A stretch of 9,949 bases of DNA, from positions 1 to 9,949 of the forward strand of contig CAADSV010000059.1 of NCBI GenBank assembly GCA_900751665.1, in the 5' to 3' direction. Shown piece by piece: positions 1-6,574 of the stretch. The notes beneath the pieces are model-generated. The model was not told where the DNA came from. It worked only from the letters and a program-made list of their open reading frames with translations, and ran no database searches. The DNA comes from an uncultured Collinsella sp. Its GTDB lineage: Bacteria > Actinomycetota > Coriobacteriia > Coriobacteriales > Coriobacteriaceae. Each line of letters opens with the position of its first letter. Within the stretch, counting starts at the first letter, position 1. The position numbers and the translations under genes were made by a program.

Positions 1-943
1 CGGGCGCGCTCTCTGACCTGTTTGGCTGCCCTATCGGGCCGTGTGTGTGCAAACGGCAGCCGGTCGGCGGATCCAGCGGTGACGGCGGATCGCCGGCGAG
101 GATGATGCGCTTACGGGTCTTCTGGATATCCGGATCGGGAACCGGCACGGCAGACAGCAGCGACTGTGTGTACGGATGATGAGGCTCGCTATAGAGCGTC
201 TTCCAGTCCGAAACCTCGACCATCTTACCCAGATACATAACGGCAACGCGATCGGAAATGTGCTGCACGACGGACAGGTCGTGAGCGATAAACAGATACG
301 CGGTACCGAACTTGTCCTGGAGTTCCTTGAGCAGGTTCAGAACCTGGGCCTGAATGGACACATCCAAAGCGGAAACCGGCTCGTCGCAGATGATCAGCTT
401 GGGCTTCAAAGCGAACGCGCGGGCGATTCCGACACGCTGACGCTGGCCGCCCGAGAACTCATGAGGATAACGGTTGATGTGCTCGGGGTTCAGTCCGACA
501 ACGTCGAGAAGCTCGCGGACGCGCTCAATGCGCTCCTCCTTGGTGCCCACGCCGTGAATGGTCATGGGCTCGGAGACGATCTCACCGATGGTCATACGAG
601 GGTTGAGCGAAGCATAAGGATCTTGGAAGATAAACTGCATCTCGCGACGCATGTCCTTGATCTCATGCTTGCTCATCTCGGCAACATCTTTACCCTGGAA
701 GAACACCTTACCGGCGGTCGGCTTGGTCAGGCGCATGATAGTACGGCCCGTGGTGGACTTACCGCAACCAGACTCGCCAACCAGACCGAAGGTCTCGCCA
801 GGATAAATCTCAAAAGAGATGTCATTTACAGCAGAGACGACACGCTTGGAGAAGCGCTTGGCGAACATGCCGGACTCAGCGGGGAACTCCTTAGAGAGGT
901 GCTCGACCTTCAGCAGCGGAGTACGCTCGTTGGTATCTGCCAT
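1..943 (-). CDS. oppF: Oligopeptide ABC transporter ATP-binding protein OppF (3' end cut by the window edge)
   Basis: One of the two cytoplasmic ATPases that power peptide import, pairing with OppD. I translated 314 codons from an ATG at 943-941. The N-terminal half holds Walker A GESGCGKST (residues 56-64) and the Q-loop glutamine Q107. The second half has the signature FSGGQRQR (163-170), Walker B LIICDEP (183-189), the D-loop SALD and switch histidine H221. The family C-terminal extension begins with HHPYTQSLL (255-263) and GDPPSPLDPP (284-293). The start overlaps the oppD stop by one base (TAATG). A Shine-Dalgarno AAGGGAGG at 960-953 lies inside the oppD end, so translation is probably coupled. 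No stop is reached, and the usual family length suggests a few tens of residues are missing. After about residue 297 the sequence becomes atypical: two expected cysteines are absent and codon use changes. DppF would look alike. Confidence 0.93.
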   Translation of the reverse strand, partial: MADTNERTPLLKVEHLSKEFPAESGMFAKRFSKRVVSAVNDISFEIYPGETFGLVGESGCGKSTTGRTIMRLTKPTAGKVFFQGKDVAEMSKHEIKDMRREMQFIFQDPYASLNPRMTIGEIVSEPMTIHGVGTKEERIERVRELLDVVGLNPEHINRYPHEFSGGQRQRVGIARAFALKPKLIICDEPVSALDVSIQAQVLNLLKELQDKFGTAYLFIAHDLSVVQHISDRVAVMYLGKMVEVSDWKTLYSEPHHPYTQSLLSAVPVPDPDIQKTRKRIILAGDPPSPLDPPTGCRLHTHGPIGQPNRSESAP

Positions 944-2034
944 TACGCCTCGCCTCCCTTCTTGGAATCCTTGCGCGTACGGGACGTCACAGGAGCGTTC
1001 TTAAGGAACTCGGGGTCGCCAGCGTAGTGGCACGCAGAATAGTGACCAGACTCGGTAACAAAACGCTCGGGGCGCTGCTTGCGGCACTTATCCGTCGCAT
1101 AGGGGCAGCGAGGAGAGAACACGCAGCCCTCGGGCAGGTTCATGAGCGAAGGCGGGTTGCCATGAATCGGCGTAAGCGGCTTCTTCTCATCGATGGCCTG
1201 CTCCGGGATGGAGCGGATAAGGCCCCAGGTGTAGGGGTGGCGGCTCTCGTAGAAGATTTCCTCAGCAGTACCGAACTCGACGGGACGACCGGCGTACATA
1301 ACCATGATCTTGTCGGCCATATCAGCGACAACGCCCAGGTCATGGGTGATCATGATGATGGCGTTGCCGTTCTTCTCCTGCATTTCCTGCATAAGCTCAA
1401 TAATCTGAGCCTGAATAGTAACGTCCAGAGCCGTCGTGGGCTCGTCGGCAATCAGGATATCGGGATCGCAGGCAAGAGCCATAGCGATCATGACACGCTG
1501 ACGCATACCGCCGGAGAACTGGTGCGGATACTCATTGACGCGCTTCTCGGGCTCGGGGATACCCACGAGGTCCAAAAGCTCGGTAGCGCGCTTGAGCGCC
1601 TCCTGCTTGGAGTAGCCACGGTGCAGACGAAGGCCCTCGCCCACCTGCTTACCGATCTTATAGACCGGGTTCAAGGAGGTCATAGGATCCTGGAAGATCA
1701 TCGCGATGTCGTTACCGCGAATGTGCTGCATCTCTTCCTCGGTCATTTCGAGGATAGAACGACCGCGATAGCGAACGTCGCCGCCCTCGATCTTTCCCGG
1801 AGGCATCGAGATGAGGCCCATGATGGTCATGGCGGTCACGGACTTACCGGAACCGGACTCACCGACGACACCCAGGGTCTCGCCGCGATCGAGCGTGTAG
1901 GAGACACCGTCGACAGCGCGAACAACGCCATCCTCGGTGTGGAAATACATCTTAAGGTCATCGACCTCGAGCAGATGCTGGCCCTCGGGAACCGGCTGGT
2001 CCTTCAGGTCCACATAGTTCTTGTTCTTCTTCAT
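943..2034 (-). CDS. oppD: Oligopeptide ABC transporter ATP-binding protein OppD
   Basis: ATPase subunit of the peptide importer, 363 residues, a little longer than the typical 330-350. Walker A GESGSGKS lies at 58-65, Q-loop Q115, signature FSGGMRQR at 173-180, Walker B ILIADEP at 193-199, D-loop TALD after it, and switch histidine H231. All catalytic positions are intact. The C-terminal oligopeptide-transporter domain has four cysteines, C304, C310, C317 and C335 (C-x5-C-x6-C-x17-C), the arrangement linked to an iron-sulfur cluster in some Opp/Dpp ATPases. A basic tail follows (RTRKDSKKGGEA). The ATG at 2034 is two bases after the oppC stop. Its likely Shine-Dalgarno AAGGA (2048-2044) lies inside the oppC end. 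An upstream extension ending in KKNKNY precedes the ABC domain, which starts near residue 21. DppD is the main alternative name; the substrate cannot be read from an ATPase. Confidence 0.96.
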   Translation of the reverse strand: MKKNKNYVDLKDQPVPEGQHLLEVDDLKMYFHTEDGVVRAVDGVSYTLDRGETLGVVGESGSGKSVTAMTIMGLISMPPGKIEGGDVRYRGRSILEMTEEEMQHIRGNDIAMIFQDPMTSLNPVYKIGKQVGEGLRLHRGYSKQEALKRATELLDLVGIPEPEKRVNEYPHQFSGGMRQRVMIAMALACDPDILIADEPTTALDVTIQAQIIELMQEMQEKNGNAIIMITHDLGVVADMADKIMVMYAGRPVEFGTAEEIFYESRHPYTWGLIRSIPEQAIDEKKPLTPIHGNPPSLMNLPEGCVFSPRCPYATDKCRKQRPERFVTESGHYSACHYAGDPEFLKNAPVTSRTRKDSKKGGEA

Positions 2035-2036
2035 CC

Positions 2037-2972
2037 TTATGCGTCCTTCATCTTGACGTCGAGGGCGTCGCGCAGACCGTCACCCAGCAGGGTGAAGGCG
2101 AGCACCGTCGAAAGAATTGCCAGACCGGGCATGATCATCATCCAGGGAGCAGTCAGAAGATACTGCTGACCGTCCTGAATCATGGAGCCCCACGAAGGCG
2201 TAGGCGGAATAACGCCCATGCCGAGGAAGGACAGAGCGGACTCGGTCAGAATGGCGCCACCAATGTTCATGGTCGCGTAAACCACGATGGAGGCAACGGA
2301 GTTCGGGAAGATGTGACGCACGACGATACGAGCATCAGATGCACCCATCGCGCGCGCAGCGTCAACATAGTCGTTTTCCTTGACCGTCAAGATTGCAGAG
2401 CGGAAGACGCGCGCAATCGAAGGCCAGCCGAGAATGCCGATGGCGAAAAAGACGTTCTGAAGACCACGGCCGATAACGGCGATCATGGCGACAACGAAAA
2501 GCACGTACGGGAACGCCAGGAAAATATCCGCACAGCGCATGATGATCGTATCCCAGATGCCGCCGTAGAAACCGGCCAGAGCACCCATGACCAGACCAAT
2601 CACCGTGGAGATCGCAGTGGCCATAATACCGACGGAAAGCGAAACACGTGCACCGTAGATAACGCGAACGAGAATGTCACGACCAAGGGCGTCGGTGCCA
2701 AACGGGTGCTCTGCACACGGAGCCATCAGCGACGTCTGGGCCATGGTGGTCGAGTCGGAAGCCGTCGGCGAACCGAGCCAGGGCTTAGCCCACAGATCTG
2801 CGGTCAGGGCAACCACAACGACGATGATGATCCAGCAGACACCGATAACGGCGAGCTTGTTCTTACGAAGACGCTTAAAAGCGTCGCCCCACAGCGTGCG
2901 GGACTTGGCGGGAGCAGATGCGGCCTTGGTGGCGGTAGCCTGCTCCTGAGACTGAGAATCAGTTTCCTGCAT
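2037..2972 (-). CDS. oppC: Oligopeptide ABC transporter permease OppC
   Basis: Inner-channel permease of the peptide importer, 311 residues, a normal length for the family. A Gln-, Ala- and Ser-rich cytoplasmic N-terminus (1-25) leads to the conserved OppC-N region WGDAFKRLRKNKLA (28-41) and the first membrane helix (about 41-59). The hallmark HPFGTDALGRDIL (89-101) follows, then a block of five more hydrophobic helices (about 112-136, 146-170, 173-190, 228-250, 277-297). The EAA loop that docks on the ATPases is visible as DAARAMG with HIFPN 14 residues later (204-224). The start at 2972 has a strong Shine-Dalgarno (GGGAGGT, 2986-2980) that fills the whole 14-base gap after oppB. Position between oppB and oppD is the standard operon order. 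The dipeptide permease DppC is the same fold, so peptide length preference is open. Confidence 0.96.
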   Translation of the reverse strand: MQETDSQSQEQATATKAASAPAKSRTLWGDAFKRLRKNKLAVIGVCWIIIVVVVALTADLWAKPWLGSPTASDSTTMAQTSLMAPCAEHPFGTDALGRDILVRVIYGARVSLSVGIMATAISTVIGLVMGALAGFYGGIWDTIIMRCADIFLAFPYVLFVVAMIAVIGRGLQNVFFAIGILGWPSIARVFRSAILTVKENDYVDAARAMGASDARIVVRHIFPNSVASIVVYATMNIGGAILTESALSFLGMGVIPPTPSWGSMIQDGQQYLLTAPWMMIMPGLAILSTVLAFTLLGDGLRDALDVKMKDA

Positions 2973-2986
2973 GAGACGTACCTCCC

Positions 2987-4024
2987 TTAGGCCTTATCCG
3001 ACGGACCGCCAAGGCGGATGCGCGGGTCGAGGAATGCATAGCTAATGTCGACGAGCAGGTTGATCACCATGACGACGACGACGATGAGCGTAACGCCGCC
3101 CATAACGATGGGCCAGTCACGCATGCTAATGGCGCGATAGACCTCATAGCCGATACCGGGCCAGTTGAAGACCGTCTCGGTCAGGATGGCGCCCGAAAGC
3201 ATGCCGCCAAAGTCGACACCAATATAGGTAACGACGGGGATGAGTGCATTCTTAAGCGCATGCTTGATGATGATCGCGCGATTGGAGAGACCCTTGGCTT
3301 TTGCCGTACGGATGTAATCCTGGTTCATGACGTCAAGCAGCTGCGAGCGCATAATGCGGGCGGCATAAGCGGTCGAAACCGAAGCCAGCGTAATGGTCGG
3401 AAGCACATAGTGCATCCAATCCTGATACTGAGAGCTGGCACCGCCGGCACCCGAGATCGGCATGGAGAATGCACCGCCCGTGGCGTCCTTGAGAATGACG
3501 CCAAAGAACAGTTGCAGCAACATACCGAGCCAGAAGGCCGGGACGGCAACGAGGATCGACGTGGTGAGCGTTACCAAAATATCCCAGAAGGAATAACGCT
3601 TTACCGCCGAAATGATACCCGCACCGATACCCATGATTGCCTCGAGCACGATGGCGCACGCGGCAAGTTTGACCGTATACGGATACTTCTGGGCAAAGAT
3701 TTCCGTAACCGGCAGCTTGCGCTGATACGAATTGCCCAGATCGCCATGAAGCAGGCCGTTCATGTAATACAAGTAACGGTCCACGAGCGACGTTTGAACG
3801 GGGTCGCCGTTCTCGTCAAGAATCGCGTTGCCGTCCTCGTCCGACTGGACCAGGTGATAGCGGACGCGAAGCTGAAGCTCCACCTCGGGGGACAGAGCCT
3901 TGTCTCCACCGATCAGCTTGATCGGATCTCCCGGCACGATATTCTGGAGGGCGAACAAAATCAGCGTAACGCCCAAAAACACCGGGATGAACTGAAGCAC
4001 ACGTTTAACGATGTACTTACCCAT
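2987..4024 (-). CDS. oppB: Oligopeptide ABC transporter permease OppB
   Basis: Second channel subunit of the peptide importer, 345 residues, somewhat longer than the usual 306-330. The N-terminus MGKYIVKRVLQFIPVFLGVT and helix 1 (about 9-30) are followed by the family motif PGDP (31-34). Further helices lie near 118-142, 147-177, 205-224, 263-283 and 307-330. The EAA loop is YIRTAKAKG with LIP at 261-263 (237-263). The C-terminus YAFLDPRIRLG (329-339) is typical. The extra length is an acidic, glycine- and asparagine-bearing insert at about residues 61-79 in the first external loop, just before GLLHGDLGNSY. The ATG at 4024 is preceded by AGGGGAG about five bases upstream. It is first after the structured oppA-oppB gap and leads the tightly packed oppBCDF block. 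Could equally be called DppB. Confidence 0.96.
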   Translation of the reverse strand: MGKYIVKRVLQFIPVFLGVTLILFALQNIVPGDPIKLIGGDKALSPEVELQLRVRYHLVQSDEDGNAILDENGDPVQTSLVDRYLYYMNGLLHGDLGNSYQRKLPVTEIFAQKYPYTVKLAACAIVLEAIMGIGAGIISAVKRYSFWDILVTLTTSILVAVPAFWLGMLLQLFFGVILKDATGGAFSMPISGAGGASSQYQDWMHYVLPTITLASVSTAYAARIMRSQLLDVMNQDYIRTAKAKGLSNRAIIIKHALKNALIPVVTYIGVDFGGMLSGAILTETVFNWPGIGYEVYRAISMRDWPIVMGGVTLIVVVVMVINLLVDISYAFLDPRIRLGGPSDKA

Positions 4025-4054
4025 ACCACTCCCCTATCTAGGGATTAACCTAAA

Positions 4055-4084
4055 TGGGATGCCGATCGCCAGACCGGCATCCCA
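4055..4084 (-). other. Perfect 10-bp stem-loop between oppA and oppB
   Basis: Plus-strand TGGGATGCCG (4055-4064) is the exact reverse complement of CGGCATCCCA (4075-4084), with a 10-base loop. In the direction of transcription the stem is followed only by ATTTAGG, so the U-run is weak. It is more likely a partial terminator or a 3'-end stabiliser of the oppA message than a full stop. It would allow more OppA than OppBCDF, the pattern usual for binding-protein operons. The pairing is seen directly; the role is inferred. Confidence 0.65.
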
Positions 4085-4130
4085 AAATTACCATTAGCCA
4101 GTTTACCCCAGGTTAGGGAGAACTGTATGT

Positions 4131-4169
4131 TTCCCATGAGGTCTACGTAAATACTTGACCCTCACGGAA
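4131..4169 (-). other. Second, imperfect stem-loop downstream of oppA
   Basis: TTCCCATGAGG (4131-4141) can pair with CCTCACGGAA (4160-4169) across an 18-base loop. The stem has ten pairs, including one G-U, and a single bulged base. It begins 12 bases after the oppA stop codon and has no U-run. With the perfect stem at 4055-4084 it makes the 156-base oppA-oppB gap highly structured. It may protect the oppA 3' end. The bulge and long loop mean chance pairing is possible. Confidence 0.35.
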
Positions 4170-4180
4170 GCTGCAAACTC

Positions 4181-5857
4181 TTAGGCGAGCTCAGCGGTAC
4201 CCAGATCGGCGTGCTTCTGCGGATCGACATAGAGGTGCTTGATGCGATCGGAGCCGGCGATGGTGTGCGTGTAGAACATCACCGGGATGACCGGGCAGTC
4301 GGCAGCGACCATTGCGTCGGCCTCCTGCATCTTAGCGACGCGCTCCTTGTCGTCAACCGTAGTGCGAGCCTCGTCGACCTTGGCGTCGAACTCGGGGTTG
4401 TTGTAACCAGAGCGGTTGTCGCCACCGAGGGAGTCGGAGTGGAACAGCGGATACAGGAAGTTGTCCATGATCGGGTAGTCGGCAATCCAGCCCAGACGAC
4501 CGAACTGATAGTTGAAGTTCTGATACTGCTCGAGCAGGGCAGACCACTCGGGGGTATCGGAGACAGCGGTAACGCCAACCTTGGCGAGGTCGCCGATGAT
4601 GGACTCCATGATCTCCTTGTGGCCACCGTCCTGGTTGTAGGAAAGGGTCACACTAATGCCACGGTCACCGTTGGCACCGGCAGGAGCAACCTTGTCGAGG
4701 TACTCGTTAGCCTTGTCGACGTCGTAGGCGCAGAACTCCCATGCGCCCTCCTTGTAGCCATCGATGCCCGGAGGAACAATGCCGTCGGCGGGGGTACGGG
4801 TACCCTTGAAGATGGTCTTGCAGATGGCCTCACGGTTAATGGCCAGGGAGATACCCCTACGCAGGTCAGCGTTGTTGAACGGCTCGGCCGTGTTGTTGCA
4901 GGTCAGGTAGTAGGTGGAAGGCTCGGCGCCGAGCAGCATGCGCTCGCCGTCACCCATGGTGTAGCCGTCCTTGGACACGCCGCGATCCTTCTTGGCGGCA
5001 TCGATCTGAGCGACGGGAACGTCGCAGACATCAAGGTTACCGGCCTGGAACTCCTTGTAAGCGGTCTCCATGTCCTTGATGACCTGGAAGTGGATGCCAT
5101 CGATCTTGGCCTTGTCGCCATAGTAATCGTCGAACTTCTTGACGTTGATCTCCTGGCCATCCTCCCACTTGCCGTCCATCATGAACGGGCCGTTACCGAC
5201 CGGGGCAAGGTAGAAGCTCTTGACATCGGACTCGGCGCACTCGGGAACCGGGGCCAGAGCCGGGTGAGAGGCGACGAAGGGGAAGTCGGCGTAAGCGGAA
5301 GACAGCTTGACGACGAGGGTCTCATCGTCAGGGCACGTAACACCGCTGAGCTCGGTGGCGTTACCGGCAAGCAGATCGTCATAGCCCTCGACCATGGAAA
5401 GGTGATAGGAGACCTCGGAAGGGCCATACTCGGTAGCGATGGCCGACTTGGTGTTGACCAGACGCTCCCAACCGAGCTTGAAGGACTTAGAGGTAACGTC
5501 GTCACCGTTGTGGAACTTGGCCTTCTTGATCTTGAAGGTAAACTCGGTGGCGTCGTCGTTGGACTCAAAGGACTCGCAAGCCAGCGGAACGATCTCGCCC
5601 TTCTCGGCGTCGTAAGAGGTCAGAGCGTCAAAGAGCTGATACTCGACCTGAGTACCCTGGTCCTCCTGGACGTTGTAGGGGTCGATGCAGACCGGGTTGT
5701 TGATGTAGAAGTTCAGCGTCGAACCGGACTCAGAACCGGAAGCGTCGCCGCCCTTCTTGCCACATGCGGCAAGAAAAGCCATGGAGCTCGCAGCAAGGGT
5801 GCCGCCAACAAAGGCGCGACGACCCATAACGGGCTGGTGGAACATAGAATCAGCCAT
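4181..5857 (-). CDS. oppA: Peptide-binding lipoprotein OppA (SBP family 5)
   Basis: Extracellular solute-binding lipoprotein that captures peptides and delivers them to OppBC; 558 residues, a normal length. The ATG at 5857 is chosen because AAGGAGG (5869-5863) lies five bases upstream and the signal peptide starts at once; a start at 5905 would place 16 unsuitable residues before it. The signal has GRRAFVGG (12-19), a hydrophobic stretch, and lipobox LAAC with lipidated C32. The twin arginines resemble a Tat signal. Family 5 features are the N-terminal lobe with FTFKIKKAKFHNGD (106-119), APVGNGPF (218-225), LRRGISLAINRE (332-343), and a C-terminal GWIADYPIMDNF (456-467) with YNNPEFD (485-491). 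The mature protein has nine further cysteines, many for an exported protein. First gene of the opp operon. Substrate range (di-, oligopeptide or other) is not decidable here. Confidence 0.94.
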   Translation of the reverse strand: MADSMFHQPVMGRRAFVGGTLAASSMAFLAACGKKGGDASGSESGSTLNFYINNPVCIDPYNVQEDQGTQVEYQLFDALTSYDAEKGEIVPLACESFESNDDATEFTFKIKKAKFHNGDDVTSKSFKLGWERLVNTKSAIATEYGPSEVSYHLSMVEGYDDLLAGNATELSGVTCPDDETLVVKLSSAYADFPFVASHPALAPVPECAESDVKSFYLAPVGNGPFMMDGKWEDGQEINVKKFDDYYGDKAKIDGIHFQVIKDMETAYKEFQAGNLDVCDVPVAQIDAAKKDRGVSKDGYTMGDGERMLLGAEPSTYYLTCNNTAEPFNNADLRRGISLAINREAICKTIFKGTRTPADGIVPPGIDGYKEGAWEFCAYDVDKANEYLDKVAPAGANGDRGISVTLSYNQDGGHKEIMESIIGDLAKVGVTAVSDTPEWSALLEQYQNFNYQFGRLGWIADYPIMDNFLYPLFHSDSLGGDNRSGYNNPEFDAKVDEARTTVDDKERVAKMQEADAMVAADCPVIPVMFYTHTIAGSDRIKHLYVDPQKHADLGTAELA

Positions 5858-5862
5858 GCCAT

Positions 5863-5869
5863 CCTCCTT
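5863..5869 (-). promoter_or_regulatory. Shine-Dalgarno that fixes the oppA start
   Basis: AAGGAGG on the minus strand, five bases before the ATG at 5857. It is the best ribosome-binding site in the window and the reason for preferring this start over the upstream ATG at 5905, which has no comparable site. Confidence 0.85.
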
Positions 5870-5930
5870 ATGAGATAGGACAAAGAAATGTTCAGTCGGA
5901 CACATGTCGAGACAATCCGATCCGAACCAT

Positions 5931-5982
5931 CAAAACGCTGCCCGCTGCTATGGCTGGTTATGCACAACAGGCCAACGTTTTG
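5931..5982. repeat. Inverted repeat around the candidate oppA promoter
   Basis: Plus-strand CAAAACGCTG (5931-5940) and CAACGTTTTG (5973-5982) are inverted copies matching at nine of ten positions, with 32 bases between. The right arm overlaps the candidate -35 element and the left arm falls just after the predicted start point, a layout that would suit a regulator binding two sites. The repeat is seen; an operator role is speculative, and a 10-base imperfect match can arise by chance. Confidence 0.35.
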
Positions 5983-5985
5983 CAA
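5957..5985 (-). promoter_or_regulatory. Candidate promoter for oppABCDF
   Basis: On the minus strand TTGCAA (5985-5980) and CATAAC (5962-5957) are separated by exactly 17 bases, each matching the sigma-70/SigA consensus at four of six positions. It would give a leader of roughly 95 bases before oppA. It lies in the non-coding stretch 5858-6099, where a promoter is expected because secG upstream ends in a strong terminator. A TTGACC at 6037-6032 is a better -35 but has only a poor -10 (CCAAAT) at 17 bases. Either or neither could be right. Confidence 0.3.
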
Positions 5986-6099
5986 TACAGTAGCGCATTT
6001 TATGCACGATTTGGGGCTAATTCCGGTTAACGGTCAAGAATTTCTTTAGTTGGGCGCAGTATGTGGTGATATTTTTGACTCTGTTACGAATATGTAAAC

Positions 6100-6130
6100 A
6101 AAAAAGGGTCCCGCACTTGCGGAACCCTTT
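6100..6130 (-). terminator. Intrinsic terminator of secG
   Basis: In transcript sense AAAGGGT, a G-U pair and CCGC pair with GCGG and ACCCTTT, giving a 12-pair stem around the tetraloop AAGT. A run of six T follows ACCC, the first three inside the stem. It lies 23 bases after the secG stop and cleanly separates secG from the opp operon. Confidence 0.92.
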
Positions 6131-6153
6131 ACAAGTATTTATGCGGCTCGTGA

Positions 6154-6408
6154 TTAGTAGCCCACGATGCCCTGCGGGAAGAAGAACATGCACAGCACGA
6201 CGCACACGGCAAACACGACAGCCATGATGACGGTCAGGCGGTCGAGGTTCTGCTCCATAACACCTGTGGCAGAGCTGGAGTTATACAGCGAGCTAGCGAT
6301 CATATCCGAAACGCCGGTACCCTTACCGGAATGCATCAGGACGAGAATCGTCAGCGCCACGGCAGAAACAGCCCAAACGACAAACAGAAGAATCTGGAAC
6401 GGACCCAT
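6154..6408 (-). CDS. secG: Preprotein translocase subunit SecG
   Basis: Small membrane subunit of the SecYEG channel that assists SecA-driven protein export; 84 residues, the normal size. Two membrane helices lie at about 4-25 and 58-77. Between them is the conserved cytoplasmic loop with HSGKGTGVSDM (26-36), a Ser/Ala/Asn-rich stretch, and MEQNLDRLT (51-59), the usual SecG pattern. The ATG at 6408 is preceded by AAGGAGC (6421-6415) at six bases. The gene stands alone between the gpmI terminator (6512-6546) and its own (6100-6130), so it is probably transcribed separately, though I find no convincing promoter in 6409-6511. secG next to glycolytic genes is a common arrangement in Gram-positive bacteria. 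Confidence 0.95.
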   Translation of the reverse strand: MGPFQILLFVVWAVSAVALTILVLMHSGKGTGVSDMIASSLYNSSSATGVMEQNLDRLTVIMAVVFAVCVVLCMFFFPQGIVGY

Positions 6409-6511
6409 AGATAAGCTCCTTAATAGAACAATTCAAACTCCAGTACTGTACCACAACCCCCGCTCTCCCCTACCCGCCACTCGGGGACGGGGAAGAAATG
6501 GCAGAAATACC

Positions 6512-6546
6512 AAAAAAGGGGTTGCCCGAATATGGACAACCCCCTT
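6512..6546 (-). terminator. Intrinsic terminator of the pgk-tpiA-gpmI operon
   Basis: In transcript sense GGGGTTG, a U-G pair and CC pair with GG and CAACCCC around the loop ATATTC, then six T follow. It lies about 30 bases after the gpmI stop. The ten-pair GC-rich stem and clean U-run make this a confident Rho-independent terminator. Confidence 0.92.
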
Positions 6547-6551
6547 CTTAC

Positions 6552-6574
6552 TAGAAAACGGTATTTGTTTTCTA
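6552..6574 (-). other. AT-rich hairpin directly after the gpmI stop
   Basis: TAGAAAAC (6552-6559) and GTTTTCTA (6567-6574) are perfect reverse complements around a seven-base loop. The hairpin starts at the very next base after the gpmI TAA, so its first three bases form a second in-frame stop, TAG. It sits five bases before the operon terminator stem region. It may be a 3'-end stabiliser or part of a tandem terminator; its AT-rich stem would be weak alone. Confidence 0.5.

Noticed and set aside
4146..4175. Possible internal promoter before oppB (TTGCAG, 17 bases, TATTTA)
   Set aside because: Each hexamer matches only three of six consensus positions and it overlaps a stem-loop arm.
5858..5905. 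Longer oppA start at 5905
   Set aside because: It lacks a ribosome-binding site and would put 16 non-signal residues before a good lipoprotein signal, while 5857 has AAGGAGG at ideal spacing.
6009..6037. Alternative oppA promoter with -35 TTGACC
   Set aside because: The -35 is good but the hexamer 17 bases on (CCAAAT) is poor, so I did not list it as a feature.
6017..6205. A 62-codon minus-strand frame between secG and oppA
   Set aside because: It overlaps the secG end and runs through the secG terminator, with no ribosome-binding site or protein-like composition.
6457..6478. G-rich run upstream of secG (minus strand) as a possible G-quadruplex
   Set aside because: Only three tracts of three or more G are present, so the standard four-tract pattern is not met without bulges.
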